Source: Pseudoalteromonas luteoviolacea H33-S
GTDB lineage: Bacteria; Pseudomonadota; Gammaproteobacteria; Enterobacterales; Alteromonadaceae
Length of the DNA stretch: 64,000 bases
NCBI RefSeq assembly: GCF_001625695.1
Contig: NZ_AUXY01000100.1
Span: forward strand, 1-64,000
Direction: 5' to 3'
Position 1 is the first letter of the stretch; every line of letters starts with the position of its first letter. The notes beneath the pieces were generated by a model that saw only the letters and a list, made by a program, of their open reading frames with translations, was not told the DNA's origin and searched no databases. Shown piece after piece: positions 26,198 to 35,542 of the stretch. The position numbers and the translations under genes are program-made.

Positions 26198-26536
26198 TTA
26201 CTCTGCGGCTTCTTCTTTATATTTAGCAGCTGTCTCAGTGATCAGTGGTTGAAGTTCGCCTTTTTGGAACATTTCAATGATGATGTCACAGCCACCGATT
26301 AACTCGCCTTCTACCCAAAGCTGTGGGAATGTTGGCCAGTTTGCGTAATGTGGTAACTCTGCACGGATATCTGGGTTTAAAAGGATATCTACATACGCAA
26401 ATTGCTCTCCACATGCCATCAACGCCTGTGAAGCTTGAGAAGAAAAACCACAGTTAGGTAACTTAGGAGATCCCTTCATATATAGAAGAATTGGGTTTTC
26501 TGCAATTTGCTGTTTGATCTTATCAATGGTTTCCAT
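26198..26536 (-). CDS. grxD: Monothiol glutaredoxin Grx4
   Basis: A 112-residue monothiol glutaredoxin. The CGFS active site (NCGFSSQASQAL, about 29-40), the WPTFPQLW cis-proline region and GGCDII glutathione-binding motif are intact. It binds and transfers 2Fe-2S clusters, often with BolA partners. It is monocistronic, with its own terminator, and divergent from sodB. Confidence 0.97.
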   Translation of the reverse strand: METIDKIKQQIAENPILLYMKGSPKLPNCGFSSQASQALMACGEQFAYVDILLNPDIRAELPHYANWPTFPQLWVEGELIGGCDIIIEMFQKGELQPLITETAAKYKEEAAE

Positions 26537-26771
26537 ATATACCTCAAATGACGATATTAACTGTTCGCATGCAACATTTTGCTCAAAATTAACGCATACG
26601 AAAAATTCACACTACAAGTCTTGGCCTCGGGCATTGCTGTTTACCAAAACTTGAGTAAAATACTCAGGAATTATAGTATCACTATATAGCACTAAAACGT
26701 ACTTAAAAGTGCCCTAGCAATGGCATCTTTTTTAACTGTTTAGAGTATCCAACATAAAAATGGAGATTAAA

Positions 26772-27353
26772 ATGGCTTTTGAACTACCGTCACTTCCTTA
26801 TGCTATCGATGCATTAGAGCCACATATTTCTAAAGAAACTTTAGAATTCCACCATGGCAAACACCACAACACTTACGTTGTTAAGCTGAATGGCCTAGTA
26901 GAAGGTACTGACTTTGCAAACAAAACTCTAGAAGAAGTTATTGTTAGCTCTGAAGGCGGCGTTTTTAATAATGCAGCACAAATCTGGAACCACACTTTCT
27001 ACTGGCACAGCCTTGCACCAAATGGTGGTGGCGAAGCTAAAGGTAAAGTAGCAGAACTGATTGACGCAAAATGGGGCTCATTTGCGGCATTCCAAGACGC
27101 TTTCAACGACAAAGCAGTAAATAACTTCGGCTCAAGCTGGACTTGGTTAGTTCAACTAGCTGATGGTTCTTTGGACATCATTAATACATCAAATGCAGAA
27201 ACTCCGTTGACACAAGATGGTGTAACACCACTTATTACTGTTGACCTTTGGGAGCATGCTTACTATATCGATTACCGCAATGTTCGCCCAGAGTACCTAA
27301 AAGGTTTCTGGTCACTTGTAAACTGGGATTTTGCTAACCAAAATCTAGCTTAA
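26772..27353 (+). CDS. sodB: Superoxide dismutase [Fe]
   Basis: A 193-residue Fe/Mn-type superoxide dismutase, the same length as E. coli SodB. Metal ligands are visible as His in LEFHHGKHHNTYV (about 26), His in WNHTFYWHSL (about 73) and Asp/His in DLWEHAYYIDYRN (about 157 and 161). The iron form is suggested by FNNAAQIWNHTFYW and by Gln69-type features. ATG 26772 is chosen because GGAG lies 6 bases upstream; the frame opens at 26760. Confidence 0.97.
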   Translation: MAFELPSLPYAIDALEPHISKETLEFHHGKHHNTYVVKLNGLVEGTDFANKTLEEVIVSSEGGVFNNAAQIWNHTFYWHSLAPNGGGEAKGKVAELIDAKWGSFAAFQDAFNDKAVNNFGSSWTWLVQLADGSLDIINTSNAETPLTQDGVTPLITVDLWEHAYYIDYRNVRPEYLKGFWSLVNWDFANQNLA

Positions 27354-27390
27354 TTACAACAGTATAACTGTACCAATTTAAGCAATAAAC

Positions 27391-27412
27391 AAGGCGCGTA
27401 AGCGCCTTTTTT
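27391..27412 (+). terminator. Terminator of sodB
   Basis: GGCGC, a GTAA loop and GCGCC are followed by six T, about 40 bases past the sodB stop. The stem is only 5-6 bp but GC-rich. Confidence 0.85.
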
Positions 27413-27545
27413 ACCCCTCATCAAAAACCTCTATCACATTAAATTCTCATATTTTTTAAGCAAATATCCCAGAACCTGACTAAGCTTTAAGTACGCCTAG
27501 CATTTTAGCCCACGCATTTTATTTAACAGGTTATTGGAGTTTGAT

Positions 27546-29468
27546 ATGACAATATTTGAGCATTACCAATCCCGATACGAAGCAGCAAAAGAAGAAGAAT
27601 TCACAATTGCTGAATTTCTTGAGATCTGTAAAGAGGATAAGGCAGCTTACGCCAGTGCGCCTGAACGGTTGCTCATGGCGATCGGTGAGCCAGAAATGAT
27701 CGACACGTCAACAGATGCAAGACTGAGTCGACTCTTTTCAAACCGTGTGATAGCACGTTATCCCGCTTTTAACGAATTTTATGGCATGGAGGATGCCATT
27801 GAACAAATCGTTTCATACTTAAAACACGCCGCTCAAGGCTTAGAAGAGTGCAAACAAGTGTTGTATTTGCTCGGGCCCGTCGGTGGTGGTAAATCATCTA
27901 TCGCTGAAAAGCTAAAGTATTTAATGCAACAGGTGCCTGTTTACGCAATTAAAGATTCACCTGTTAACGATCATCCCTTGAGCTTATTCAACCCTCAAGA
28001 GGATGGTGAGTTACTAGAAAAAGAATACGGCATTTCGAAACGTTACCTTAAAACGGTCATGTCTCCTTGGGCTACCAAGCGGTTACACGAATACAACGGC
28101 GACATCAGTAAGTTCAAAGTTGTCAAGCGTTATCCTTCAATACTTGACCAAGTTGCGATTGCCAAAACAGAACCAGGTGATGAAAATAATCAGGATATTT
28201 CTGCATTGGTAGGTAAAGTGGACATCCGCAAGCTTGAACATTTTGCCCAAAATGATCCAGATGCTTATGCCTATTCTGGGGCGCTATGTTTAGCCAACCA
28301 AGGCCTAATGGAATTTGTTGAGATGTTCAAAGCACCTATCAAAGTGCTACACCCACTATTAACTGCAACACAAGAAGGTAACTACAACGGTACTGAGGGC
28401 ATATCCGCATTACCATTTAATGGCATTATTCTCGCGCACTCTAACGAATCTGAGTGGCAGACCTTTAAAAATAACAAAAACAATGAAGCATTTTTAGACA
28501 GGGTATTTATCGTAAAAGTACCTTATTGTCTGAGAGTGTCTGAAGAAGTGAAGATTTATAAAAAACTGCTTGAAAACAGTGAACTTAAAGAAGCTCAGTG
28601 CGCCCCAGGCACATTAGAAACGCTGGCTAAGTTTTCATCATTGTCACGCATTAAAGAGCCAGAAAACTCTAGTATTTACTCAAAAATGCGCGTCTACGAT
28701 GGCGAGAGCTTAAAAGATACCGATCCGAAAGCGAAGTCTTATCAAGAATATCGTGACTATGCAGGTGTTGATGAAGGTATGAATGGCCTCTCTACACGCT
28801 TTGCATTTAAGATTTTATCTCGCGTGTTTAACTTTGATCACGCAGAAGTCGCCGCCAACCCAGTGCATTTATTCTATGTGCTAGAGCAGCAGATTGAGCG
28901 AGAACAATTTAGCGCAGAAGTACAAGAGCGATATTTGAGTCACCTTAAAGGCTACTTAATCCCGCAATACGTTGAGTTTATTGGGAAAGAATTGCAAACC
29001 GCATATCTTGAGTCATATTCTGAGTATGGCCAAAATATTTTTGACCGCTATGTCACATATGCAGACTTTTGGATCCAAGACCAAGAATACCGGGACCCTG
29101 ATACTGGTCAACTTTTCGATAGAGCAGCTCTTAACGCAGAACTTGAGAAAATTGAAAAACCGGCAGGTATTTCAAATCCGAAAGACTTCCGAAATGAAAT
29201 CGTCAACTTTGTCCTAAGAGCACGAGCACACCATAATGGCGATAACCCTGTATGGACGAGCTACGAAAAACTTAGAACAGTCATTGAGAAGAAAATGTTC
29301 TCAAACACAGAGGACTTGCTGCCTGTTATTTCCTTCAATGCCAAAACATCGGCAGAAGATCAGAAAAAGCATGAGGACTTTGTTAACCGGATGATGGAGA
29401 AAGGATACACCCAGAAGCAAGTACGTTTGCTTTCTGAATGGTATTTAAGAGTTCGGAAGTCACAGTAA
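27546..29468 (+). CDS. yeaG: PrkA family serine protein kinase YeaG
   Basis: A 640-residue protein with an AAA+-like N-terminal part (Walker A LGPVGGGKSSIAEKL, about 104-118) and a C-terminal PrkA kinase-type domain. It belongs to the E. coli YeaG group, active in nitrogen starvation and stationary phase. ATG 27546 (MTIFEHYQSRYEAAK) is chosen because GGAG precedes it and homologues start there; the frame opens at a TTG 12 bases earlier. It is the first gene of yeaG-yeaH-spoVR. Confidence 0.95.
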   Translation: MTIFEHYQSRYEAAKEEEFTIAEFLEICKEDKAAYASAPERLLMAIGEPEMIDTSTDARLSRLFSNRVIARYPAFNEFYGMEDAIEQIVSYLKHAAQGLEECKQVLYLLGPVGGGKSSIAEKLKYLMQQVPVYAIKDSPVNDHPLSLFNPQEDGELLEKEYGISKRYLKTVMSPWATKRLHEYNGDISKFKVVKRYPSILDQVAIAKTEPGDENNQDISALVGKVDIRKLEHFAQNDPDAYAYSGALCLANQGLMEFVEMFKAPIKVLHPLLTATQEGNYNGTEGISALPFNGIILAHSNESEWQTFKNNKNNEAFLDRVFIVKVPYCLRVSEEVKIYKKLLENSELKEAQCAPGTLETLAKFSSLSRIKEPENSSIYSKMRVYDGESLKDTDPKAKSYQEYRDYAGVDEGMNGLSTRFAFKILSRVFNFDHAEVAANPVHLFYVLEQQIEREQFSAEVQERYLSHLKGYLIPQYVEFIGKELQTAYLESYSEYGQNIFDRYVTYADFWIQDQEYRDPDTGQLFDRAALNAELEKIEKPAGISNPKDFRNEIVNFVLRARAHHNGDNPVWTSYEKLRTVIEKKMFSNTEDLLPVISFNAKTSAEDQKKHEDFVNRMMEKGYTQKQVRLLSEWYLRVRKSQ

Positions 29469-29490
29469 TCTAGCGATTGGAGGGTGGTCA

Positions 29491-30777
29491 ATGGCACATT
29501 TCATCGATCGAAGATTGAACGGTAAAAATAAAAGTACGCCAAATAGGCAACGCTTCATTAGACGCTATAAAAAGCAAATTAAAGAAGCAGTGTCAGATGC
29601 TATTAATAAACGTAGTGTGACAGATATTAGTAGCGGCGAGAGTATATCGATACCGCAACGTGATATTAGTGAACCTGTGTTCCATCAAGGTAAAGGTGGA
29701 AACCGTGAGCATATACACCCTGGTAACGATCAGTTTAGTACTGGCGACAAGATACAGCGCCCTCCCTCCGGCCAAGGGGGAGGTGCTGGAGAGGGCAATG
29801 CCAGTGATCAAGGTGAGGGACAAGATGATTTTGTCTTTTCAATTTCTAAAGATGAATATCTTGACCTGTTATTTGAAGATTTGGAGTTACCCAACTTACA
29901 AAAGAGTCAGCTTGATAAACTGGTACAAATGAAAACGCACAGAGCTGGGTTTTGCAACGATGGCATGCCCAGTAATCTAGATATTGTTCGCTCGTTAAAA
30001 GGCTCTATCGCAAGACGAATAGCGATGACAGCCAGTAAGCGTAACAAGCTAAAGGAGCTCGAAAAAGAGCTTGAAGCATTATTGGCTGAGCCGGTGCCAC
30101 CACAGCATAAAATAGAGACGCTTGAAGCAGAGATAGAGACCTTGAGAAGGCGCATTGCCGCTGTGCCATTCATAGATAATTACGATCTCAGATTTAGAAA
30201 CTATGAAAAACGTCCACATCCCACCAGCAAAGCCGTTATGTTTTGTTTGATGGATGTATCAGGCTCAATGGACCAAGCAACTAAAGACATGGCAAAGCGT
30301 TTTTATATTTTGCTTTATCAGTTCTTGACTCGAACCTACAAAGACATTGAGGTTGTGTATATTCGTCACCATACACAAGCAAAAGAAGTGGACGAGCAAG
30401 AGTTCTTTTACTCTCAGGAAACAGGCGGCACCATAGTATCCAGCGCATTAAAATTAATGGATGAAATCGTCGCTGAGAGGTATTCCCAAGGTGATTGGAA
30501 CATTTATGCAGCACAAGCATCTGATGGGGACAATTGGGCAGATGACTCTCCTCACTGTACTGATATTCTTGCAAATAAGCTCCTTAAAGTAGTGCGTTAT
30601 TACGCCTACATCGAGATAACAACAAGAGCACATCAGAGCCTTTGGAGAGAGTATCAAGGGTTATCTGCAGCCTACAACAATTTTGCTATGCAGCACATAC
30701 GCTCCGTGGAAGATATCTACCCTATCTTTAGAGAGCTCTTTAAAAAGAACCGCCAAAAACAGCAAGGTGCAGCATAA
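29491..30777 (+). CDS. yeaH: UPF0229 protein YeaH (VWA-like)
   Basis: A 428-residue UPF0229 protein. It has a basic N-terminus (DRRLNGKNKS), a Gly/Gln-rich low-complexity stretch (about 65-110) and a C-terminal von Willebrand A-like domain with the metal-site motif MDVSGSMDQATKDMAKRF (about 253-270). It is co-encoded with the YeaG kinase in many proteobacteria and is thought to work with it. GGAGGGTGG precedes the ATG. It is 22 bases after yeaG. Confidence 0.95.
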   Translation: MAHFIDRRLNGKNKSTPNRQRFIRRYKKQIKEAVSDAINKRSVTDISSGESISIPQRDISEPVFHQGKGGNREHIHPGNDQFSTGDKIQRPPSGQGGGAGEGNASDQGEGQDDFVFSISKDEYLDLLFEDLELPNLQKSQLDKLVQMKTHRAGFCNDGMPSNLDIVRSLKGSIARRIAMTASKRNKLKELEKELEALLAEPVPPQHKIETLEAEIETLRRRIAAVPFIDNYDLRFRNYEKRPHPTSKAVMFCLMDVSGSMDQATKDMAKRFYILLYQFLTRTYKDIEVVYIRHHTQAKEVDEQEFFYSQETGGTIVSSALKLMDEIVAERYSQGDWNIYAAQASDGDNWADDSPHCTDILANKLLKVVRYYAYIEITTRAHQSLWREYQGLSAAYNNFAMQHIRSVEDIYPIFRELFKKNRQKQQGAA

Positions 30778-30795
30778 ACAGGAGGGGAAGCGCTA

Positions 30796-32304
30796 ATGAC
30801 CTATAACCCTTTGAATGATGGTCCAGATTGGACTTTTGAAAGATTGGAAGTATATCAAGCCGAGATTGCTCGTGTTGCAGAGCACTATCGACTTGATACC
30901 TACCCTAATCAAATCGAAGTAATTACTGCGGAGCAGATGATGGATGCCTACTCCAGCGTAGGTATGCCAATCGGTTACGCACATTGGTCTTATGGCAAAA
31001 AGTTCATTCAAACTGAGCAAAATTACAAGCGTGGCCAAATGGGGCTTGCGTATGAAATTGTCATTAATTCCGATCCCTGTATCGCATATTTGATGGAAGA
31101 AAACACCATGCCAATGCAGGCATTGGTGATGGCGCATGCTTGCTATGGCCACAACTCTTTTTTCAAAGGCAACTATCTATTTAAAACTTGGACTGATGCC
31201 TCTTCAATAATTGACTATTTAGTATTTGCCAAAAACTACGTCGCAGAGTGTGAGCAAAAGTATGGCATTGAGGAAGTCGAAAATTTACTAGATTCATGTC
31301 ATGCATTAATGAATTATGGTGTTGATAGGTACAAACGCCCACAGCAGATTTCTTTGTTTGAAGAGCAAAAGCGGCAAAAAGAACGTGAAGATTATCTGCA
31401 ATCCCAGGTTAATGAGCTATGGAAAACAATTCCAAAAAGCAAGCAAGAGGATACCGAAGATTTACCTCAGTTCCCCTCTGAGCCTCAAGAAAATATACTG
31501 TACTTCATAGAGAAAAATGCACCTTTACTTGAATCTTGGCAGCGAGAGATCATTAGGATCGTAAGAAAGATCTCACAATACTTTTACCCACAAAGACAAA
31601 CGCAAGTCATGAATGAAGGCTGGGCTACTTTTTGGCATTACACCATTCTTAACCATTTATATGACGAAGGTAAGTTAAGTGATGCGTTTATGTTGGAGTT
31701 TTTGCAAAGCCACACCAATGTCGTCTATCAACCGCCCTACAATAGTAAGTTTTATTCGGGTATAAACCCTTATGCACTTGGCTTCAATATGATGGTTGAC
31801 ATCAGACGCATTTGCGAAAATCCAACTGCAGAAGACAAAGAGTGGTTTCCTGAATTTGCAGGTAAAGACTGGCTAGACACACTTCATTTTGCGATGGAAA
31901 ACTTTAAAGACGAAAGTTTCGTTAGCCAGTTTTTATCACCGAAAATCATTCGTGACTTCAAATTATTTACGATATTGGACAAAGAGTCATCTCCTCACTT
32001 AGAGGTGAGGGCAATCCATGATGAGCCTGGCTATCAGAAAGTAAGAAATAGTCTATCTGCGCATTATAACCTCAGTAATAACGAGCCGAATATTCAAGTG
32101 TACAAAGTAGATGTTCGCGGCGACAGGTCTTTAACGTTAAGATATGTCCCTCAAGATAAAATCCCGTTAGCAGAATCGAAAATAGAAGTGCTCAAGCACC
32201 TATATAGACTCTGGGGCTTTGAGGTTAGGCTTGAACAAGTAGAAGATGATGGCAGTATTAATACGCTTGGTCAATGCCCACCAGCAAGCACTGACAGCGA
32301 TTAA
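30796..32304 (+). CDS. SpoVR family protein (YcgB-like)
   Basis: A 502-residue SpoVR/YcgB protein. Conserved stretches include MPIGYAHWSYGKKF, HACYGHNSFFKGN and MNEGWATFWHYTILNHL, with several His residues that could bind metal. It is the third gene of the operon with yeaG and yeaH, 18 bases after yeaH, preceded by GGAGGGG. The family is linked to sporulation cortex formation in Bacillus, but its molecular function in Gram-negative bacteria is unknown. Confidence 0.95.
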   Translation: MTYNPLNDGPDWTFERLEVYQAEIARVAEHYRLDTYPNQIEVITAEQMMDAYSSVGMPIGYAHWSYGKKFIQTEQNYKRGQMGLAYEIVINSDPCIAYLMEENTMPMQALVMAHACYGHNSFFKGNYLFKTWTDASSIIDYLVFAKNYVAECEQKYGIEEVENLLDSCHALMNYGVDRYKRPQQISLFEEQKRQKEREDYLQSQVNELWKTIPKSKQEDTEDLPQFPSEPQENILYFIEKNAPLLESWQREIIRIVRKISQYFYPQRQTQVMNEGWATFWHYTILNHLYDEGKLSDAFMLEFLQSHTNVVYQPPYNSKFYSGINPYALGFNMMVDIRRICENPTAEDKEWFPEFAGKDWLDTLHFAMENFKDESFVSQFLSPKIIRDFKLFTILDKESSPHLEVRAIHDEPGYQKVRNSLSAHYNLSNNEPNIQVYKVDVRGDRSLTLRYVPQDKIPLAESKIEVLKHLYRLWGFEVRLEQVEDDGSINTLGQCPPASTDSD

Positions 32305-32645
32305 ATCAAAACGGGCTTACGATACAGATTATTCAATACAACTGTATTGTAAGTCCACTTACAACAAGCTTATAAAGCACTTCTCTAAAAACTCCCCATA
32401 TGATGCCATTCATATAGTCGTGTACAGCCCCCCAAAAAGCAGCGCTAAACTTAAAACTTTTAAAGATGTTAGATGAGGGTCGCCTTAGAGGATAGCTTCC
32501 TTGTAAGCAAAAAATAAAGTAAGGACAGAGTGAGTATCATACCTATGAATATAGGAAGTTTATCGACCGTCGTAGCTCTTTGGAATAAAAACTACGACGC
32601 AAGCTCGTTAAATATTAACTGAGATATGATGTTTAAAATATTTAA
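32305..32645. other. Intergenic region after spoVR
   Basis: Holds an inverted repeat CGTCGTAG/CTACGACG with a 16-base loop (about 32569-32600) between two convergent transcripts, but without a T run. A 25-codon plus-strand frame at 32543 spans it without a ribosome site. No supported gene was found. Confidence 0.5.
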
Positions 32646-33617
32646 CTACTGTGACATGCTCGGGTCATACACGGTGACTTTATTTCTACCAGTCTCCTTT
32701 GACTGATACAATGCAATATCCGTTGCTTCAATCCATTGCTCATGCTTTTCAAAAGCCTCATCATAACAAGCAATACCCAAGCTCACAGTCAACTTAATTT
32801 CTTTACTATCATAATAAATGACAGAGTTTTCTATCATGCTACGAAGTCGCTCTGCAAAAATCAATGCGCCATCAGCATCAGTATCGACAAGTGTCACCGC
32901 AAATTCCTCGCCGCCATACCTACCAGCAACATCTGTTTCACGTAATGTCTTTTTCAACAGATCAGAAATATGCCGTATCGCCTCATCACCGCCACTGTGA
33001 CCGTATGCATCGTTAATTTTTTTAAAAAAGTCGATATCAAACATAAGCAGACAGCTTGTGCCGTGATTACGCTTTAAACGCTTGAATTCAGTTCTTGAGC
33101 ACTCTTCCCAATATCCTCGATTGGATAACTTCGTCAGAGCATCTGTACGGCTCATCTCTTCTAATGTCTTATTTGCTTTTTCTAACTCAAGCTTATTCAT
33201 CGCTTCGTCAGTAACATCGTACAGAATCACGCAAATATGCCCCACTTCCCCTGTCAAAGTAGTAAGAGGGATAAATGTCGCATTTTGATACATATACTCG
33301 GCTTTGCCTGTTATTGGCCGATAATTTTTAAACTTGAAGATATAAGGTTGCTGCTCCCAAATAGTAAATGAGCGGTTTTTCAGCACAAATACAGGCTCGG
33401 CTTTTCCGCGAAACCAAGACTCATCAATACTGGGAAATAAATCAAAGACATCTTTGTCTTTTACAGCACTGGGCAATAGACCAGAGTGGTTTTCCATAAA
33501 GCCGTTCCAAACACACACTCGATAGTCTCTGTCTAAAACAACTAACCCAACATCTACCGTGTTAAACATATCCATTAACCAATGGATTTCATTCATATCA
33601 AAATCAGATGCAGGCAT
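32646..33617 (-). CDS. PAS-GGDEF diguanylate cyclase
   Basis: A 323-residue protein, apparently cytoplasmic (no transmembrane helix). An N-terminal PAS sensor domain (about 10-135, with VGLVVLDRDYRVCVWN) is joined by a coiled linker to a GGDEF domain (about 155-318). The active site GRYGGEEF is intact, and an RxxD inhibitory I-site (RETD) lies five residues before it. It should make cyclic di-GMP. It starts 4 bases after the REC-CheC-like gene, so the two form a signalling operon. Confidence 0.93.
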   Translation of the reverse strand: MPASDFDMNEIHWLMDMFNTVDVGLVVLDRDYRVCVWNGFMENHSGLLPSAVKDKDVFDLFPSIDESWFRGKAEPVFVLKNRSFTIWEQQPYIFKFKNYRPITGKAEYMYQNATFIPLTTLTGEVGHICVILYDVTDEAMNKLELEKANKTLEEMSRTDALTKLSNRGYWEECSRTEFKRLKRNHGTSCLLMFDIDFFKKINDAYGHSGGDEAIRHISDLLKKTLRETDVAGRYGGEEFAVTLVDTDADGALIFAERLRSMIENSVIYYDSKEIKLTVSLGIACYDEAFEKHEQWIEATDIALYQSKETGRNKVTVYDPSMSQ

Positions 33618-33621
33618 AATT

Positions 33622-34626
33622 CTAATCTTCTAATAAGTATGCGACTTTGTATCTCAACGTCTTCAGAGAGTCTTCTGTGAACAACAACATCAAATCGCAG
33701 TTAATATTATGGTGTTCAATTCCGTAGCTAATTTCTATTGCCAATGTCCTCTGCCACCTTGATTTGTTGGCTTTAACCAACTCAGATACTTCACAGTGCT
33801 GACCAAGAACAACGGGGTGCCCTTGGCTAAAAGGCATGTCTAATTGCTTAGATAATCCCGTCAGAATGGCACCGATCAAGATATTACTAATATCCATTAG
33901 TAATTCCAGCTCAACTTTCTGGTTTAACTTCCCGTCATATTTCATCAAAGATGCAATTTCTTTGAAACTAGAGTCATTTAACAGCAGCAGTGCCTCTCCT
34001 GAAACTCCTCCGCCAATAAACCCTTGGCAAACGCCGGATGTAGAAGCGTTGGCATCTATGGCTTGCAATGCCATGTGCAGTTCATTGACCTCAAGAACGT
34101 TTACATTAGGTATTGGCAGTTCAACAAACACATTAAGTAATCTTGCAAGTAAATCACCAGCCTGCCCCATCGCGACATTCGCAATTTCTTGGTAAATGTC
34201 ACGCAACTCAGGCTCAACTTGCTCGCCTAGTTTATGTACTAAACTTTCTCGGATCGCCTTATCTTTAATACCATGCTGTGTGATTATTTCTTCCAACTTT
34301 TTAGCATCGCAAGGCTTTCTAATAAAGTCTATGGCACCGAGTTCCATGACTCGCTGATGGGCGTTAGGTTGAATATCTCCGGATACCACAACAGTCAATA
34401 CATTTAAATCTTGCTCTTGAATTGCTTGCAGTACTTCATACCCGTCCATATGTGGCATATTGAGGTCTAAAAATAATATTTCAGGCGAGATTTGTTTAAT
34501 CTTTTCAATACAATCCAATCCATGTTCTGCAAATTCTACTTTGATGTCCCAATCGTCAGGTAAAGAACGCGCGAGCTGCCTTCTTGCAAGTTTGGAATCA
34601 TCACAGATTAGGACAGGTGTAGACAT
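33622..34626 (-). CDS. Response regulator with C-terminal CheC/CheX-like domain
   Basis: A 334-residue protein. The receiver domain (about 1-120) has the acid pair in VLICDDSKLARR, phospho-acceptor Asp in ILFLDLNMPHMDG and the conserved Lys in FIRKPCD. A CheC-like domain follows (about 140-330), with LLMDISNILIGAILTGLS and DIYQEIANVAMGQAGD carrying the E-x2-N pattern of CheC-type phosphatases. It probably receives a phosphoryl signal and controls the adjoining cyclase or its own dephosphorylation. No kinase gene is adjacent. Confidence 0.9.
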   Translation of the reverse strand: MSTPVLICDDSKLARRQLARSLPDDWDIKVEFAEHGLDCIEKIKQISPEILFLDLNMPHMDGYEVLQAIQEQDLNVLTVVVSGDIQPNAHQRVMELGAIDFIRKPCDAKKLEEIITQHGIKDKAIRESLVHKLGEQVEPELRDIYQEIANVAMGQAGDLLARLLNVFVELPIPNVNVLEVNELHMALQAIDANASTSGVCQGFIGGGVSGEALLLLNDSSFKEIASLMKYDGKLNQKVELELLMDISNILIGAILTGLSKQLDMPFSQGHPVVLGQHCEVSELVKANKSRWQRTLAIEISYGIEHHNINCDLMLLFTEDSLKTLRYKVAYLLED

Positions 34627-34814
34627 AAAAGCTCTCTATCTATTGGGTGCACTACCCAAAATTCTAATTATAGTTATCAAACAGCAGTGTTCAGATTAAA
34701 TATGTTAATCAATGCATGATTAATTTACAATCCAAATTACTACCAAAGCTTGGTTATATAAAATCAGTATAATACACTGTCGTGAATTGCGAAAAATTTA
34801 AAAAGGAATACGTT

Positions 34815-35402
34815 ATGCGTAAAGTCCCCTTTATTACTACAACCATATTCGCACTGAGCTGCTTTTCTGCCAGTGCATCCCTTGATGAGAACCAACTTGA
34901 TAAGGGTAAGGTCACCGCTGGCGGCAAACCTGTAACCTTGCTTGGTTCTGGTGTAGAAATTGGTGATCAAGCGCCTAATTTTAAAGTCGTCAATGCTGAC
35001 TTTACGCCAGTTGCGCTTTCTCAATTTGAAGGACAAGCCGTATTAATCAGTGTAGTACCAAGCTTAGATACTGGCATTTGCAGTCTACAAACTAAGTACT
35101 TTAATGAAAAAGTTGCAAGTGACTATCCAAATATTGCAATGCTCACAATAAGCACCGATTTGCCTTTTGCTCAAAAACGCTTTTGTAAGCAAGAAGGTGT
35201 CGATAAAGTCCAAACGCTTTCTGATGCTGTATGGCGCAACTTCGGGGAGCAATATGGTCTATTGATTAAAGATATGGGCTTATTAAGCAGAGCCGTATTT
35301 ATCCTCGATAAAAAGCACAAAGTAAAATACAAGCAACTGATCAGTAATCTCGCTTCTGAACCAAATTACGAAGAAGTGATAGACACGTTGAAAGCACTCT
35401 AG
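34815..35402 (+). CDS. tpx: Thiol peroxidase Tpx, probably exported
   Basis: About 195 residues. The C-terminal ~165 residues are a thiol peroxidase: PSLDTGICSLQTKYFNE carries the peroxidatic Cys and DLPFAQKRFCKQEG the resolving Cys. ATG 34815 is chosen because AAGGA lies 7 bases upstream. It gives a typical signal peptide (MRKVPFITTTIFALSCFSASAS), so the enzyme should act in the periplasm, unlike most Tpx proteins. The frame opens 11 codons earlier without a ribosome site. Confidence 0.9.
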   Translation: MRKVPFITTTIFALSCFSASASLDENQLDKGKVTAGGKPVTLLGSGVEIGDQAPNFKVVNADFTPVALSQFEGQAVLISVVPSLDTGICSLQTKYFNEKVASDYPNIAMLTISTDLPFAQKRFCKQEGVDKVQTLSDAVWRNFGEQYGLLIKDMGLLSRAVFILDKKHKVKYKQLISNLASEPNYEEVIDTLKAL

Positions 35403-35424
35403 TTCAAGCGTTTTAAATGCAAAA

Positions 35425-35458
35425 TAAAAGAGCCAGCAAATGCTGGCTCTTTTATTTT
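35425..35458. terminator. Bidirectional terminator between tpx and htpG
   Basis: AAAAGAGCCAGCA and TGCTGGCTCTTTT form a perfect stem around a two- to three-base loop. They are flanked by A-rich and T-rich tails, so the hairpin can terminate both convergent genes. Confidence 0.9.
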
Positions 35459-35542
35459 GATCTATTGGGGCTAACTAGCCCCTGTAATTTAAAAGCACTA
35501 TTTCAACTAAAATCATGCTTTAAACAATCATCTCTTTGTCTG

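Noticed and set aside
32246..32476. 76-codon plus-strand frame overlapping the end of spoVR
   Set aside because: It starts inside spoVR with no ribosome site and no recognisable motif; probably chance.
32543..32620. 25-codon frame spanning an inverted repeat
   Set aside because: No ribosome site and it lies across the hairpin between convergent genes.
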